Below are positions 25,270 through 34,892 of a stretch of 64,000 nt of DNA, piece after piece (position 1 is the stretch's first letter; every line of letters starts with the position of its first letter). This DNA comes from CAZSLO01 sp964608025 (GTDB lineage: Bacteria; Chloroflexota; Dehalococcoidia; Lucifugimonadales; CAJWER01): positions 155,378 through 219,377 of the forward strand of contig CAZSLO010000012.1 in NCBI GenBank assembly GCA_964608025.1, in the 5' to 3' direction. The notes beneath the pieces are model-generated. The model was not told where the DNA came from, searched no databases, and saw nothing but the letters and a program-made list of their open reading frames with translations. A program made the position numbers and the translations under genes.

Positions 25270-27543
25270 TCATTTTTGAAATAAGTTTAGGGCTGAGCCA
25301 GCCTTAAACCAATCGAGTTGTCCAGCAGAGAAAGAGTGATTAAGTTCGATTAGTTCTTTTTCGCCATCAGAGTGTTCAATAGTACAGCTGACTGGTTTGC
25401 CTGGGGACAGGTCCTTCAATTCAGTAAGGCTAATCCTGTCATTTTCTTGGATGCGATCGTAGTCTGACGGTTCTTGGAACGTTAAAGGTAACAGGCCTTG
25501 TTTTTTAAGATTTGATTCGTGGATTCTTGCGAAACTTCGTGCGATCACAGCCGCGCCACCAAGCAACCTGGGAGAAAGAGCTGCGTGTTCTCTGCTACTT
25601 CCTTCACCGTAGTTGAAGTCCCCTATCACGACCCATCGTGTACCTGAATCCCTGTACTGAGTTGCTATTGTAGAAAAGGCTAGGTCACTTTTGCCGGTAA
25701 GCACGTTTAGTCCCTTTCCAGGTTCACCGGTAAATGCGTTGATTGCTCCCATGAACATGTTCTCGCTGAATTTACTGAGATGGCCTCTAAACCGTAGCCA
25801 AGGTCCGGCAGGAGAAATATGATCTGTGGTTGTCTTGCCCTGGGTTTTTGCAAGAATCGGCAACGCGATGTAGTCATTACCGTCCCATGCTGGCCAAGGG
25901 CTTAGAGGTTCAAGACGTTCACTCTTCGGGTTAATGACGATCTCGATATCACCGCCATCTGCAGGTGGAGCTATGTAGGTCGGGTTGCCTGGATCGAATC
26001 CCGTGGGAGGTACTTCGGGCGCGCTTTTTGGAGCCTTTAATCGGAACTTGGTTCCATCTGGAGAGGTCAATTTGTCGGTCAACGGATTAAATGAAAGGCT
26101 GCCTGCTAAGCTAAGGGCAGTGACGATTTCTGGGCTAGCTATGAAATTCATTGTGTCAGATTTCCCATCGTTCCGACGTGGGAAATTACGGTTATATGAA
26201 GTAACGATAGTGTTTGGAGTATCCTCCAATACCCGTTCACGTTTCCATTGACCGATGCATGGACCGCAGGCGTTGGATAGGACTATCGCTCCTATCTTTT
26301 TAAGGGAGTCCATTTGACCATCACGTTCGATGGTTGCACGGACCTGCTCGGAACCCGGCGTAACCATCAGGGGAGTTTCAGTCTCGAAATTGTGGTCTCT
26401 TGCTTGCTTTGCGACGTCTGATGCTCTGCTCATGTCTTCGTAAGAGGAATTGGTACAACTACCGATCAGAGCTGTATCGATTTTGTCTATAAATCCGTTG
26501 GAGACGTTTGCCACTTCTGAACCGAGTTGAGATAGAGGTCGAGCACGGTCAGGGGAGTGAGGACCTACTATGTGGGGTTCCAATTTCGATAAGTCAATCT
26601 CAACCAGCCTATCAAAATATTGATCTGGGTTAGAGTAAACTTCTTTGTCCATAGTGATTAAGTTCGTGTTCGCATTAGCCAGATCTGCTATATCTCTTCT
26701 TCCCGTGGCTCGGAGATAGCGGTCCATTCGTTTGTCATACCCAAAGATGGAGGTGGTAGCTCCTAATTCTGCACCCATGTTAGTAATCGTTGCTTTTCCA
26801 GTGCAGCTTATTGAGCCTGTTCCAGGTCCGAAGTATTCGATTATCGAATTCGTTCCGCCAGAAACTGTGAGTTCGCCTGCAAGGTATAGTATGACGTCTT
26901 TTGGCGCCGTCCAACCACTCAATTCTCCTGTCAGGTGTACACCAATATACCTCGGATAGAGAAGTTCCCATGGAAGTCCGGCCATCACTTCGACGGCGTC
27001 TGATCCACCTACGCCCACCGCACATGTACCCAGCCCGCCCGCGTTGGGTGTGTGAGAATCTGTACCGATAACCATTAATCCTGGGAAGGCATACTGTTCT
27101 AGCATAACCTGGTGGATTATTCCCGCGCCGGGTCCCCAGAAGCCAGCACCGAATTTGGCAGCCGCTGACTTCAGGAATGAATATACTTCTTCGTTCTCCT
27201 CCAAGGATTCTACTAGGTCAATTCCTCCTTCCACACGTGCTTGAATTAGGTGGTCGCAGTGCACCGTGGTAGGAACTGCTGTACTGGTCTTTCGAGTCTG
27301 CATAAAATTGAGCATCACCGTCTGACCGAGTACGTCTTGTAGTGCTACGCGATCGGGTCTCAGCGACAGCTGGCTTTTTCCCTTTATTAATTCTTGATGC
27401 TCTGGGTTGTCAAGATGTCCGAAAAGTACCTTGTCTGATAGTGTGAAAGGTCGGTCCAATCTTTCCCTCATCACATCAAGATTGCGGGAGGACGTTGAAT
27501 AGATCTTTTTTACCATCTGGGGTGTCGACTCTATAGCAACCAT
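25270..27543 (-). CDS. acnA: Aconitate hydratase (mitochondrial-type aconitase)
   Basis: The 757-aa protein shows HCDHLIQA near 95, GTDSHTPNAGGLG near 165, and the three Fe-S cysteines in GSCTNSSYEDM (about 363) and NACGPCIGQWKR (about 425). The swivelling C-terminal domain has GDFNYGEGSSREHAALSPR. It isomerises citrate and isocitrate in the TCA cycle with a [4Fe-4S] cluster. Length and motifs fit the mitochondrial/ACO2 branch rather than AcnB. It lies 126 bp downstream of a ferredoxin gene, with a hairpin between. ATG at 27543. Confidence 0.95.
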   Translation of the reverse strand: MVAIESTPQMVKKIYSTSSRNLDVMRERLDRPFTLSDKVLFGHLDNPEHQELIKGKSQLSLRPDRVALQDVLGQTVMLNFMQTRKTSTAVPTTVHCDHLIQARVEGGIDLVESLEENEEVYSFLKSAAAKFGAGFWGPGAGIIHQVMLEQYAFPGLMVIGTDSHTPNAGGLGTCAVGVGGSDAVEVMAGLPWELLYPRYIGVHLTGELSGWTAPKDVILYLAGELTVSGGTNSIIEYFGPGTGSISCTGKATITNMGAELGATTSIFGYDKRMDRYLRATGRRDIADLANANTNLITMDKEVYSNPDQYFDRLVEIDLSKLEPHIVGPHSPDRARPLSQLGSEVANVSNGFIDKIDTALIGSCTNSSYEDMSRASDVAKQARDHNFETETPLMVTPGSEQVRATIERDGQMDSLKKIGAIVLSNACGPCIGQWKRERVLEDTPNTIVTSYNRNFPRRNDGKSDTMNFIASPEIVTALSLAGSLSFNPLTDKLTSPDGTKFRLKAPKSAPEVPPTGFDPGNPTYIAPPADGGDIEIVINPKSERLEPLSPWPAWDGNDYIALPILAKTQGKTTTDHISPAGPWLRFRGHLSKFSENMFMGAINAFTGEPGKGLNVLTGKSDLAFSTIATQYRDSGTRWVVIGDFNYGEGSSREHAALSPRLLGGAAVIARSFARIHESNLKKQGLLPLTFQEPSDYDRIQENDRISLTELKDLSPGKPVSCTIEHSDGEKELIELNHSFSAGQLDWFKAGSALNLFQK

Positions 27544-27584
27544 GCTCTCTTCCCTTCTGTCGCTGTTTTAGGAATGTAATAACT

Positions 27585-27617
27585 ACGGCCCGGAGTGGGT
27601 TTTCCGCTCCGGGCCGT
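27585..27617 (-). terminator. GC-rich hairpin terminator after the ferredoxin gene
   Basis: An 11-bp perfect stem (arm ACGGCCCGGAG) closes an 11-nt loop, 52 bp downstream of the ferredoxin stop. The minus-strand 3-prime flank is T/A-rich (AGTTATTACATT) rather than a clean T-tract, so termination may be partial and some read-through into acnA is possible. Confidence 0.65.
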
Positions 27618-27669
27618 CATTTTGTCTATCGTTTAAAGCTTCCTGGAGTACCGGAAGGCGTCTGGATCT

Positions 27670-27957
27670 TTATCGAGAGAGTCCGAAGTACTCGTAGTTT
27701 AGGTCGCTGTAACTGTCCCATTCAGGTGGCGTATCATCCTCGGCGAAAATAGCCGTGACAGGGCATACAGGTTCACAGGCAGCACAGTCTATACATTCTT
27801 CGGGATGGATGTAGAACATTTTGGGTGCGCCATCAATTTCAGGGGCTAAGTGATTTGGACTGTCCTCATCGTCAACATAAATGCAGTCGACAGGGCAGAC
27901 ATCCACACAAGCCGCGTCTTTCACGTCGACGCATGGCTCTGCGATGATATAGGTCAT
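27670..27957 (-). CDS. 7Fe-type ferredoxin ([3Fe-4S][4Fe-4S])
   Basis: The 95-aa protein has two cluster motifs: CVDVKDAACVDVCPVDCIY near residues 9-27 and CIDCAACEPVCPVTAIF near 56-72. Together with the acidic insert DDEDSPNHL this matches the FdxA-type ferredoxins. It transfers electrons to oxidoreductases; the partner is not obvious from context. The RBS AGGAGG is clear, and a strong promoter lies 60-90 bp upstream. Confidence 0.93.
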   Translation of the reverse strand: MTYIIAEPCVDVKDAACVDVCPVDCIYVDDEDSPNHLAPEIDGAPKMFYIHPEECIDCAACEPVCPVTAIFAEDDTPPEWDSYSDLNYEYFGLSR

Positions 27958-28018
27958 TTTGTAAGGAACCTCCTATAGATAGGTCGTGGGAGTTAAGTAA
28001 TATGATGTTATTGATCTA

Positions 28019-28047
28019 ATTATACGGTGCAGCCCGCGGGCCTTCAA
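28019..28047 (-). promoter_or_regulatory. Strong sigma70 promoter for the ferredoxin gene
   Basis: On the minus strand TTGAAG (28042-28047) and a perfect TATAAT (28019-28024) are separated by 17 nt. The spacer contains a 10-bp palindrome GCCCGCGGGC that could be a protein-binding site. The rest of the gap to 28254 holds no recognisable gene. Confidence 0.65.
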
Positions 28048-28254
28048 GCAGCTATTTGTTGAGGTTGCAAATGAATTGTATGACCATAATGACACGCGTA
28101 ATAGAGATCCGCAGAGACGTTCCTAGAAAGGATAGTGCGTATTGAAACAGATGCTTATAAAGCACTCTGCCTAAGTGTGCCCAGTGTAATATGCATCAAA
28201 TAATCCAATATGGCCTGAGTGTAAGTTACGAGTTAACTACAAGGAGGTGATTTA

Positions 28255-29010
28255 ATGACCAATGTGCTGGTTACCGGTATGAGTGGATTAATCGGTGGGT
28301 TGCTCCGAGCGGACTTGGAGAAACGGGATGGATATCAATTAACTGCTCTCAACCGAAGAGAGGTCTATGGAGTGAATTCTTTCAAGGCCGATATCTCTGA
28401 CCTCGAAGCGATTCTTCCTGCATTCAAGGGACAAGATGTTGTCGTTCACTTGGCCGCGTTTTTGAGTGAAGAACCCTTAGAAAACCTCGTATCGGCTAAT
28501 ATAGTCGGTGCCAGGAACGTATTTGAGGCCGCACGAATTTCGGGCGTCAACAGGGTAGTTTTTGCCTCTTCTGGAGCGACCATTAAGGGTTGGGAGAATT
28601 TTCCTCCATACGATGCAATTCGAGACGGGAGGTATGCTGATATACCTGACACATGGCCAATGATCACCCATGAAATGGTTCGGCCACGGGGTTTGTATGG
28701 TGCCTCAAAAGTTTGGGGTGAAGCTGTCGGACGTCATTATTCGGATGCGTTCGGTTTATCCGTAATCTGTGTCAGGATCGGTGCAGTAGGAGAAATAGAT
28801 GACCCTGTTTACGCGAAACCTTCAGCAAACTATCTAAGTCATCGTGATGTGGTGAATATATTGCGTGGTGCTATAGAAGCGCCAGCTGATTTGAAGTACG
28901 AAGTGGTTTTTGCGACCTCCAATAATCGTTATGGGTATCGTGACTTAGAACATTCCCGTAAAATCCTTGGTTTTGTACCTGATGATACAGATAATGCTGC
29001 TTTCCAGTAA
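28255..29010 (+). CDS. NAD-dependent epimerase/dehydratase (extended SDR)
   Basis: The 251-aa protein has VLVTGMSGLIGGLLRADL (GxxGxxG), LAAFLSEE, and the catalytic YGASK (about 147-151) of extended SDRs. The short length and DVVVHLAA / FASSGATI patterns resemble uronate dehydrogenase or small NAD-epimerases acting on free or nucleotide sugars. A strong Shine-Dalgarno (AAGGAGGTG) lies 7 nt before the ATG. It is a single-gene unit, convergent with the luciferase-like gene. Confidence 0.85.
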   Translation: MTNVLVTGMSGLIGGLLRADLEKRDGYQLTALNRREVYGVNSFKADISDLEAILPAFKGQDVVVHLAAFLSEEPLENLVSANIVGARNVFEAARISGVNRVVFASSGATIKGWENFPPYDAIRDGRYADIPDTWPMITHEMVRPRGLYGASKVWGEAVGRHYSDAFGLSVICVRIGAVGEIDDPVYAKPSANYLSHRDVVNILRGAIEAPADLKYEVVFATSNNRYGYRDLEHSRKILGFVPDDTDNAAFQ

Positions 29011-29082
29011 ATTTCCCTAATGCTGAACGCATCGATAATGCGGTATTGGCTAGGTAAATCGTGCTGTATCGGATAGGTACAT

Positions 29083-29104
29083 TGTTGCGCTATATAGCGC
29101 AACA
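29083..29104. terminator. 22-bp perfect palindrome between convergent genes (candidate bidirectional terminator)
   Basis: The arms TGTTGCGC and GCGCAACA flank TATATA. The site lies 73 bp after the epimerase stop in a gap between two convergent genes, so a hairpin ending both transcripts is plausible. There is no T-tract, and a DNA-binding site cannot be excluded. Confidence 0.4.
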
Positions 29105-29270
29105 TAACTCAGGAACGTGTAAAAAATTGTGGATGCCAGCTATTGGTACTATAGAATCAGTTGATTGGTACTGAGGTTAAGTGGAAAATTAGGCCTGTCC
29201 TTCTAATAGAATTTGTTTTGAGGTATTTGAAATTCTAAGTCGTGTCCCCTGTTGTTGTATGGATAACAAA

Positions 29271-30443
29271 TCATTTGGTGGATGAGCCTCTAAATGCCGG
29301 CATGACCTCTTTTGCAAACCAGTCGAGCTGTTCTACGATTACATTTTCCGGTGTGCTTACTACAGGTCCCACATTTACAAGTTCTAGACCAGGGTAGCGT
29401 TCTTGGATCTCTTGAAGTCGTTCTATGATCAATTCTGGAGGTCCGCATAGCCAGGATCCGGTTTTTACCGCGTCTTGGAGGGTTGGTAGGCTTGACGTAG
29501 TAGCTTTGATTGGATCTGAAAGTGCGGAGATCTGGTCATCAGTAATATTCCGGACGAATCCAAGGGGTGCGAACATCTTCATGTACTCTTGGAAATAGGG
29601 GTTAGCTTCTTTGATTGCCTTAGCTTCACTATCTGCGATGTGGGTGGAAAAACTGATTGCCAGATCTGATCCTAGCTCATAATTTTTGCCTACCCTTGAT
29701 AGAGCATCGCGCCAAGCATGTACTAATTTATCGCTCATACTGCCCCTTGCCGCCCCGCCTCCTATAACACCCTTGATGCCATGTTTAGCCATTAAATCAA
29801 GACCGCGCTGCCCACCACTTACTATTGGTTGCCAACATTCAACCGGTCGATTTAATGGTCTTGGTACTAGGGTGATTTCTTTCAGCTCGTAACCTCGATA
29901 TGGTACTTGAGGTGGTATATCGTATTGTTCACCGTGGTGTGAAAATGATCTTTGGTTGAATGCCTTGAATATGATCTCTACCTGTTCTTCGAAAAGGGCA
30001 CGGTTGGCTTCATTGTCAAGCATTGGAGCTCCGAAAGTTTCGATTTCCCGTGTGTGATATCCTCGGCCGATTCCGAAGATCACACGCCCTTGAGTGAGAA
30101 TGTCCACCGTAGCGAAGTCCTCGGCTAGCCGTAACGGGTGCCATGCAGGGCTTATGTTAAAACCACAGCCAATCTTGATCCTTTTGGTCAAATGCAATAG
30201 ATGAAGGGCCAGCAACAAGGTATTAGGTATACACTCGTATCCCTCGTGCTGAAAATGGTGCTCAGCTAACCAGAAAACATCATAGCCGTTATTGTCCATG
30301 GCATTGGCAATCGATGTTGCCTTATCAAACACCGTGGCTAGCTGTTTGTTGGATAGACGACGTTCGTTGACCGGAGTTCCTTCTAGCCCTATGTTGTCAA
30401 GATCCACATAACCGGCATAAAGATGACCGAATTTAGTAATCAT
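29271..30443 (-). CDS. Luciferase-like flavin monooxygenase (LLM class)
   Basis: The 390-aa bacterial-luciferase-fold protein has WLAEHHFQHEGYECIPNTLL (about 58-77), RIKIGCGFNISPAWHPLRLAEDFATVDILTQGRVIFGIGRG (read in parts; about 85-125) and GGQRGLDLMAKHG near 210. It would use reduced FMN or F420 to oxidise a small substrate. The start is taken as ATG 30443 because GGAG lies 8 nt upstream; a TTG at 30467 would add eight atypical residues. It is divergent from cmk. Confidence 0.85.
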   Translation of the reverse strand: MITKFGHLYAGYVDLDNIGLEGTPVNERRLSNKQLATVFDKATSIANAMDNNGYDVFWLAEHHFQHEGYECIPNTLLLALHLLHLTKRIKIGCGFNISPAWHPLRLAEDFATVDILTQGRVIFGIGRGYHTREIETFGAPMLDNEANRALFEEQVEIIFKAFNQRSFSHHGEQYDIPPQVPYRGYELKEITLVPRPLNRPVECWQPIVSGGQRGLDLMAKHGIKGVIGGGAARGSMSDKLVHAWRDALSRVGKNYELGSDLAISFSTHIADSEAKAIKEANPYFQEYMKMFAPLGFVRNITDDQISALSDPIKATTSSLPTLQDAVKTGSWLCGPPELIIERLQEIQERYPGLELVNVGPVVSTPENVIVEQLDWFAKEVMPAFRGSSTK

Positions 30444-30604
30444 GAAAGGGACTCCATGTAGGGACAACGTCTAATTCTATTTAGTAATCGGGGTCTGTCA
30501 ATGAACCATGAACTTTGCTGGTCTGGAAACTCTATGGATATAATCATCCATATTAAGGACTCTAAACTAAATACAAGTTGGAAGATCTCGAAGTTATGAA
30601 GCTA

Positions 30605-30632
30605 TTGAATAAATTCTGTATCTTGATATAAA
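30605..30632 (+). promoter_or_regulatory. Promoter for cmk-plsC
   Basis: TTGAAT (30605-30610) and TATAAA (30627-30632) are separated by 16 nt and lie 17-29 bp upstream of the two candidate cmk start codons. Confidence 0.45.
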
Positions 30633-30648
30633 TGGTGGCGAACATACC

Positions 30649-31326
30649 TTGAAACAGTCTATGCCTATCATAATTACTATTGACGGACCAGGTGCTGCCG
30701 GTAAGACAGTTGTTGGGAAAATAGTAGCTACATCTCTTGGTTGCATGTTTCTTGATACAGGTGGAATGTATAGAGCCGTTACCCGTAGAGCCCTTGAACT
30801 CGACATCGATTTGAAAGATGGAGGAGAGTTGTCGGCACTGGCATCTAACATGTCTATGCAACTAGAGACGGATGAGGATGGTATAGACCGTCTTTGGGTA
30901 GACGGTAAGGATTTTACTGATGAACTCCGTTCTGCTGAAGTTGAACGCAATGTCTCTATAGTTGCCAAGATACCGGGTGTCAGGCTTGCCATGGTTGAAA
31001 AACAGAGAGCTATTTCTCGCGATAAACACATTGTTATGGTTGGACGTGACATAGGCACGGTTGTTCTTAAGGACGCGCCGATTAAGATATATCTGACAGC
31101 ATCCGTCCAAGAGAGAGCAAGGCGCCGAAGTTTAGAAATGGAGTCGTTGGGACGTGAGCTTGATCCTCACCAAGTTCGGGAAGACTTAGATCGTCGAGAT
31201 ATGATTGATTCTCGGCGAGAAGATTCGCCTCTTCGGCCTGCAGAGGATGCGATTACAATAAACACAGACGGTATAGAGATTGAAGATATCGTTGGACGAA
31301 TCGTCGCAATCGCTAGGCGGATATAA
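30649..31326 (+). CDS. cmk: Cytidylate kinase
   Basis: The 225-aa P-loop kinase has TIDGPGAAGKTVVGK (Walker A, about 9-23), FLDTGGMYRAVTRRAL (substrate loop) and MVGRDIGTVVL, with REDLDRRDMIDSRREDSPLRPAED (read in parts) as the C-terminal signature. It phosphorylates CMP/dCMP. The start may be TTG 30649 or ATG 30661 (MPIIITIDG); no strong ribosome site decides between them. The stop overlaps the plsC start (ATAATG). Confidence 0.94.
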   Translation: MKQSMPIIITIDGPGAAGKTVVGKIVATSLGCMFLDTGGMYRAVTRRALELDIDLKDGGELSALASNMSMQLETDEDGIDRLWVDGKDFTDELRSAEVERNVSIVAKIPGVRLAMVEKQRAISRDKHIVMVGRDIGTVVLKDAPIKIYLTASVQERARRRSLEMESLGRELDPHQVREDLDRRDMIDSRREDSPLRPAEDAITINTDGIEIEDIVGRIVAIARRI

Positions 31327-32012
31327 TGAATTTTATTTACAATTTATCCAATGTCTTACAGAAGATCAGCCTGAGACTATTCGCAAACTGGCAGGTGGTT
31401 GGTCGTGAGAACGTCCCGGAAGTTGGTCCGCTCATTATCGTTGCTAACCACCAGAGCAACTTTGATCCGGCCCTTCTAGCACCTAGTATCCCGAGGAGAA
31501 TACGTTTTCTGGCCAAGGACTCTATTTTCCAAGGTCCTGCAATAGCAAGATGGTTCTTGAAAGAATACGGGGCCTTTCCGTTAAATCGATCAGGCGTAGA
31601 TGTGAGGGCGCATCGTTGGGCGATTGACCAGTTACGACATGATGGAGTGATCGCGATCTTCCCTGAAGGAACGCGTAGCCAGTCTGGTATGAAGAAAGCG
31701 CATATTGGAGTGACTCGTCTTGCCCTTACTACGCAGGCAACAATTCAGCCTGTTGGGATAACAGGTACAGAGCGCTTTGGAACATGGATGCGGGTTTTCA
31801 ACCCAACTGGACGGTTGACGGTGACAATTGGTCAGCCTTTTGTTCTTCCTGTTATAGAGGGTAGGCCCGATAAGGCAGTTTTGGAGTCCCTAACTGATAT
31901 GATCATGAATAAAATAGCGGATTTATTGCCGCTAGAATACCAGGGGATTTATCGCGACAAGGGTTCTGATGAAACTGACGGTTACTTTGCCAAGGATCAA
32001 TCAACTGCTTGA
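31326..32012 (+). CDS. plsC: 1-acyl-sn-glycerol-3-phosphate acyltransferase
   Basis: The 228-aa protein has the acyltransferase motifs NHQSNFDP (HX4D, about 41-47), FPLNRSGVDVRA and FPEGTRS (about 117). It makes phosphatidic acid at the membrane. The start overlaps cmk by 1 bp; the cmk-plsC pairing is widespread in bacteria. glmS follows after 131 bp. Confidence 0.92.
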   Translation: MNFIYNLSNVLQKISLRLFANWQVVGRENVPEVGPLIIVANHQSNFDPALLAPSIPRRIRFLAKDSIFQGPAIARWFLKEYGAFPLNRSGVDVRAHRWAIDQLRHDGVIAIFPEGTRSQSGMKKAHIGVTRLALTTQATIQPVGITGTERFGTWMRVFNPTGRLTVTIGQPFVLPVIEGRPDKAVLESLTDMIMNKIADLLPLEYQGIYRDKGSDETDGYFAKDQSTA

Positions 32013-32143
32013 GCCTAATCGTTCCAATGTAGATTGTAATAAATGGATATCCAAAAAGAGATATCCTACGGTAACGTTCCGGCTGGCCGAGCCTGTATAC
32101 CTTGTAGCCAGTTGAACCGAAGGGATGACGTGGCAGAGATATC

Positions 32144-33988
32144 ATGTGTGGGATAATAGGATATACAGGAATTAATGCGGCGGCCCCTATACTACTTGAA
32201 GGGCTCTCCAAACTCGAATATCGGGGCTATGATAGCTCCGGTATAGCAGTAGTTAATGTCAATGGTGATACAACGGTTTGTAAATCACAGGGCAAACTGG
32301 CTGCTTTAATCGAGACCCTATCCGGACATATACCTGACGGTCATACTGGAATAGGCCATACTCGCTGGGCCACACATGGTGGTCCTACAGATGACAATGC
32401 TCATCCTCACATTGACTGTAAAAACGAAGTGGCAGTGGTCCATAACGGCATAGTAGAGAACTTCGTTGAGCTACGAGCTGAGCTCCAAGCAGATGGCCAT
32501 CGTTTTACTTCCGATACGGACAGCGAGTGTATTTCTCACCTAATCGAGTCATATATCGACCAGGATATGTCTCTCCAACAGGCCACTCTCCGCGTGGCCG
32601 AAAGAATTCACGGTGCACAAGCTGTTGTTGTCACGTCGAAGCGAGAGCCCGGCAAGCTAATAGCGTTCAGACAGGGTAATGCTGGAGGGATAGTAATAGG
32701 ATACGGCGACCAAGAAATGTTTGTAGCTAGCGATTTGCCAGCCCTTTTACAGCACACACGGAAAGTCGCTTACTTAGCAGGTGGTGAGGCTGTTGTAGTC
32801 ATGCCTGGAACGGCTGATTACCTTTCGTTAGATGGGGTTTCTATCAAAAAGAAGGTAACAGAAGTTTCAAATGATGCGACTACGACTGCAAAGGGAGAAT
32901 ACCCCCATTTCATGTTGAAGGAGATCCATGATCAGCCAGAGGCGGTGATAAGTTCCATTAGGGGCAGAGTATCTTTCGACAAGCATATGATCACACTGGA
33001 TGAATTTTCGCTCAACGACGATCAGATCAAGCGGCTGAAACGGGTGGTACTGATAGGGATGGGGACCAGTATGCATGCTGCTATGGTGGGCCGGTACTGG
33101 ATTGAATCTCTAGCTCGAATCCCTGCGGAGGCAGATAATTCTTCTGAATTTCGTTACCGCGATCCTGTAATTGATGAAGACACATTAGTTGTATCGGTTG
33201 GGCAGTCAGGAGAGACAGCAGATACTCTTGCAGGTATGACTCAAGCGGCGGTAAGAGGCTCGCTCCAGGTTACGCTTTGCAATTATGAGGGCACTCAAGC
33301 AACACGAATTGCCGACGGCACCCTTTTGATTCGTGCTGGTCTTGAGATAGCAGTTGCTGGGACCAAGACGTTCAGTTGTTCGTTGGTTTCACTTTACTTG
33401 CTCGCGTTGCATTTAGGCGTAACTCGAGGTGTGATTGATGCGCCTACTATGGTAGAGATTATTGATGAACTTTCTCATCTACCTCACTTACTTGGAACCA
33501 TGCTCTCTAATGAAGATGACTATTCTATGCTTGCTCGAAAATATGGGGGATATGATGACTTCCTTTATCTTGGTAGAGGCATCGAATTCCCGCTAGCCAT
33601 GGAAGGAGCTTTGAAACTAAAGGAGATTAGTTATATACATGCGGAGGGATACCCCGCGGGTGAAATGAAACATGGCCCTATATCTCTAATCGATGAAAAT
33701 ATGCCGGTTGTTGCTCTTATACCCAAAGATGAACTTTATGAAAAGATGATGAGCAATATAAATGAGGCGAAGGCACGTGGTGGAAAAGTTATTGCTGTAG
33801 CAACTGAGGGAGATTCGAATGTTGCCAACATTGCCGATGATGTGATTTTCATACCTGAAGCTTCACCCAAGATAACACCGGTATTGATGGCTGTACCGAT
33901 GCAATTGCTTGCTTATCATATTGCCATCCGGAGAGGAGTTGATGTAGATCAACCCCGTAATCTTGCCAAATCTGTCACTGTCGAATAA
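32144..33988 (+). CDS. glmS: Glucosamine-fructose-6-phosphate aminotransferase (isomerizing)
   Basis: The 614-aa protein has the N-terminal nucleophile Cys2 in MCGIIGYTG, HTRWATHG near 73, and two SIS domains (GMGTSMHAA near 306, SVGQSGETADT near 352). The C-terminal tail RNLAKSVTVE is the invariant GlmS end. It makes GlcN-6-P for peptidoglycan. The last codons are the classical attTn7-type target, and here the region downstream of the stop is an accessory island whose far end repeats the final KSVTVE-stop codons. Confidence 0.96.
   Translation: MCGIIGYTGINAAAPILLEGLSKLEYRGYDSSGIAVVNVNGDTTVCKSQGKLAALIETLSGHIPDGHTGIGHTRWATHGGPTDDNAHPHIDCKNEVAVVHNGIVENFVELRAELQADGHRFTSDTDSECISHLIESYIDQDMSLQQATLRVAERIHGAQAVVVTSKREPGKLIAFRQGNAGGIVIGYGDQEMFVASDLPALLQHTRKVAYLAGGEAVVVMPGTADYLSLDGVSIKKKVTEVSNDATTTAKGEYPHFMLKEIHDQPEAVISSIRGRVSFDKHMITLDEFSLNDDQIKRLKRVVLIGMGTSMHAAMVGRYWIESLARIPAEADNSSEFRYRDPVIDEDTLVVSVGQSGETADTLAGMTQAAVRGSLQVTLCNYEGTQATRIADGTLLIRAGLEIAVAGTKTFSCSLVSLYLLALHLGVTRGVIDAPTMVEIIDELSHLPHLLGTMLSNEDDYSMLARKYGGYDDFLYLGRGIEFPLAMEGALKLKEISYIHAEGYPAGEMKHGPISLIDENMPVVALIPKDELYEKMMSNINEAKARGGKVIAVATEGDSNVANIADDVIFIPEASPKITPVLMAVPMQLLAYHIAIRRGVDVDQPRNLAKSVTVE
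33968..33988 (+). repeat. Island repeat copy 1 (end of glmS)
   Basis: The last seven codons of glmS, AAATCTGTCACTGTCGAATA(A), encode KSVTVE-stop. The same peptide with three third-position changes is present at 35814-35834, and a partial match lies at 35267-35283. Confidence 0.7.
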
Positions 33989-34056
33989 AACATTGAAATT
34001 ATTATATTGATTTCCCTTCTTCTTTCTTGAGGCGTAGGGAAAAGGTTCTTAAAATA

Positions 34057-34881
34057 ATGTTGATCCCAAAACTCGATCCATCCAGAAGGGATAGAGAATA
34101 CAAACAACGGAACTTTGAGGAAATTTCTCAAATCGTTCACACTTGGTTATTTGCTAACGATGTTGGGCATCGAGAAATGGATAGAGACATTCTTGATTTA
34201 GATCCTCTGTCCTCCAAAGGTTGGCAGTCTATGGGTGTGCTTCATTATTTGGGTTTGAAGAAAGAGTTTAAGGGCATCTTCCACAACGCTGAACTTAACC
34301 AATCGATAGACCAATTGAGATCTGACGAGCAGGACTTCAGTTTCATAATTGAACTCTTGGAGAACACTGCTTCAGATTCCAGTGAAACGTTAATCAAAAG
34401 TCTCTATGAGGTTGGAAAATCTCAGGACAAAGACTTTGAAGAACATTTTAAACTTCGTCTGAGTGAGATAGAAAACACCGACGGGCGGCGCAACCAAACT
34501 CAGTCTAGAAAAGAACAAGGAATTCTCAGAGGTATTTCGTTCAAAGGTGTCCAAGAGGCAAAGTGCGCTATTTGCCATCGAACTTTACCAACAGATTTGA
34601 TGGTGGCAGCACACATAAAACCAAGAAGCAAATGCAGTACATCTGAGCGTAAAAACCCCAATGTTGTAATGCCAGTTTGCAAGGTTGGTTGTGATGATTT
34701 CTTTGAAAAGGGTTATCTTATTGTTGATCAATCGGGTGTGATCCAAATCAATAAAGAGATGCAATACTCCGATGAACTTGAAACGGTTTTGAGTGAATTA
34801 ACTGGCAAGCGCTGCACACATTTCAGTCAAGAAACAGAAGACTTCTTTTCATACAAATGGAAGAGTTTGAAACAGGATTAA
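34057..34881 (+). CDS. HNH-endonuclease-like protein
   Basis: The 274-aa protein starts at ATG 34057; a TTG at 34027 would add ten residues. The N-terminal two thirds are helical with no recognised domain. The C-terminal part, about 163-225, has CAICHRTLP (a CxxC knuckle), MVAAHIKPRSK and NPNVVMPVCKVGCDDFFEKGYLIVD (read in parts), the layout of HNH nucleases linked to restriction systems (AAHI.P ... N ... L/FD.G). The third motif His is replaced by the GCDD segment, so activity is uncertain. No methyltransferase is nearby. Island gene. Confidence 0.65.
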   Translation: MLIPKLDPSRRDREYKQRNFEEISQIVHTWLFANDVGHREMDRDILDLDPLSSKGWQSMGVLHYLGLKKEFKGIFHNAELNQSIDQLRSDEQDFSFIIELLENTASDSSETLIKSLYEVGKSQDKDFEEHFKLRLSEIENTDGRRNQTQSRKEQGILRGISFKGVQEAKCAICHRTLPTDLMVAAHIKPRSKCSTSERKNPNVVMPVCKVGCDDFFEKGYLIVDQSGVIQINKEMQYSDELETVLSELTGKRCTHFSQETEDFFSYKWKSLKQD

Positions 34882-34892
34882 ACCTCAACCAA

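Noticed and set aside
27585..27617. GC-rich hairpin before acnA considered as an iron-responsive or riboswitch leader
   Set aside because: It is a simple stem-loop lying shortly after the ferredoxin stop; a terminator explains it with fewer assumptions.
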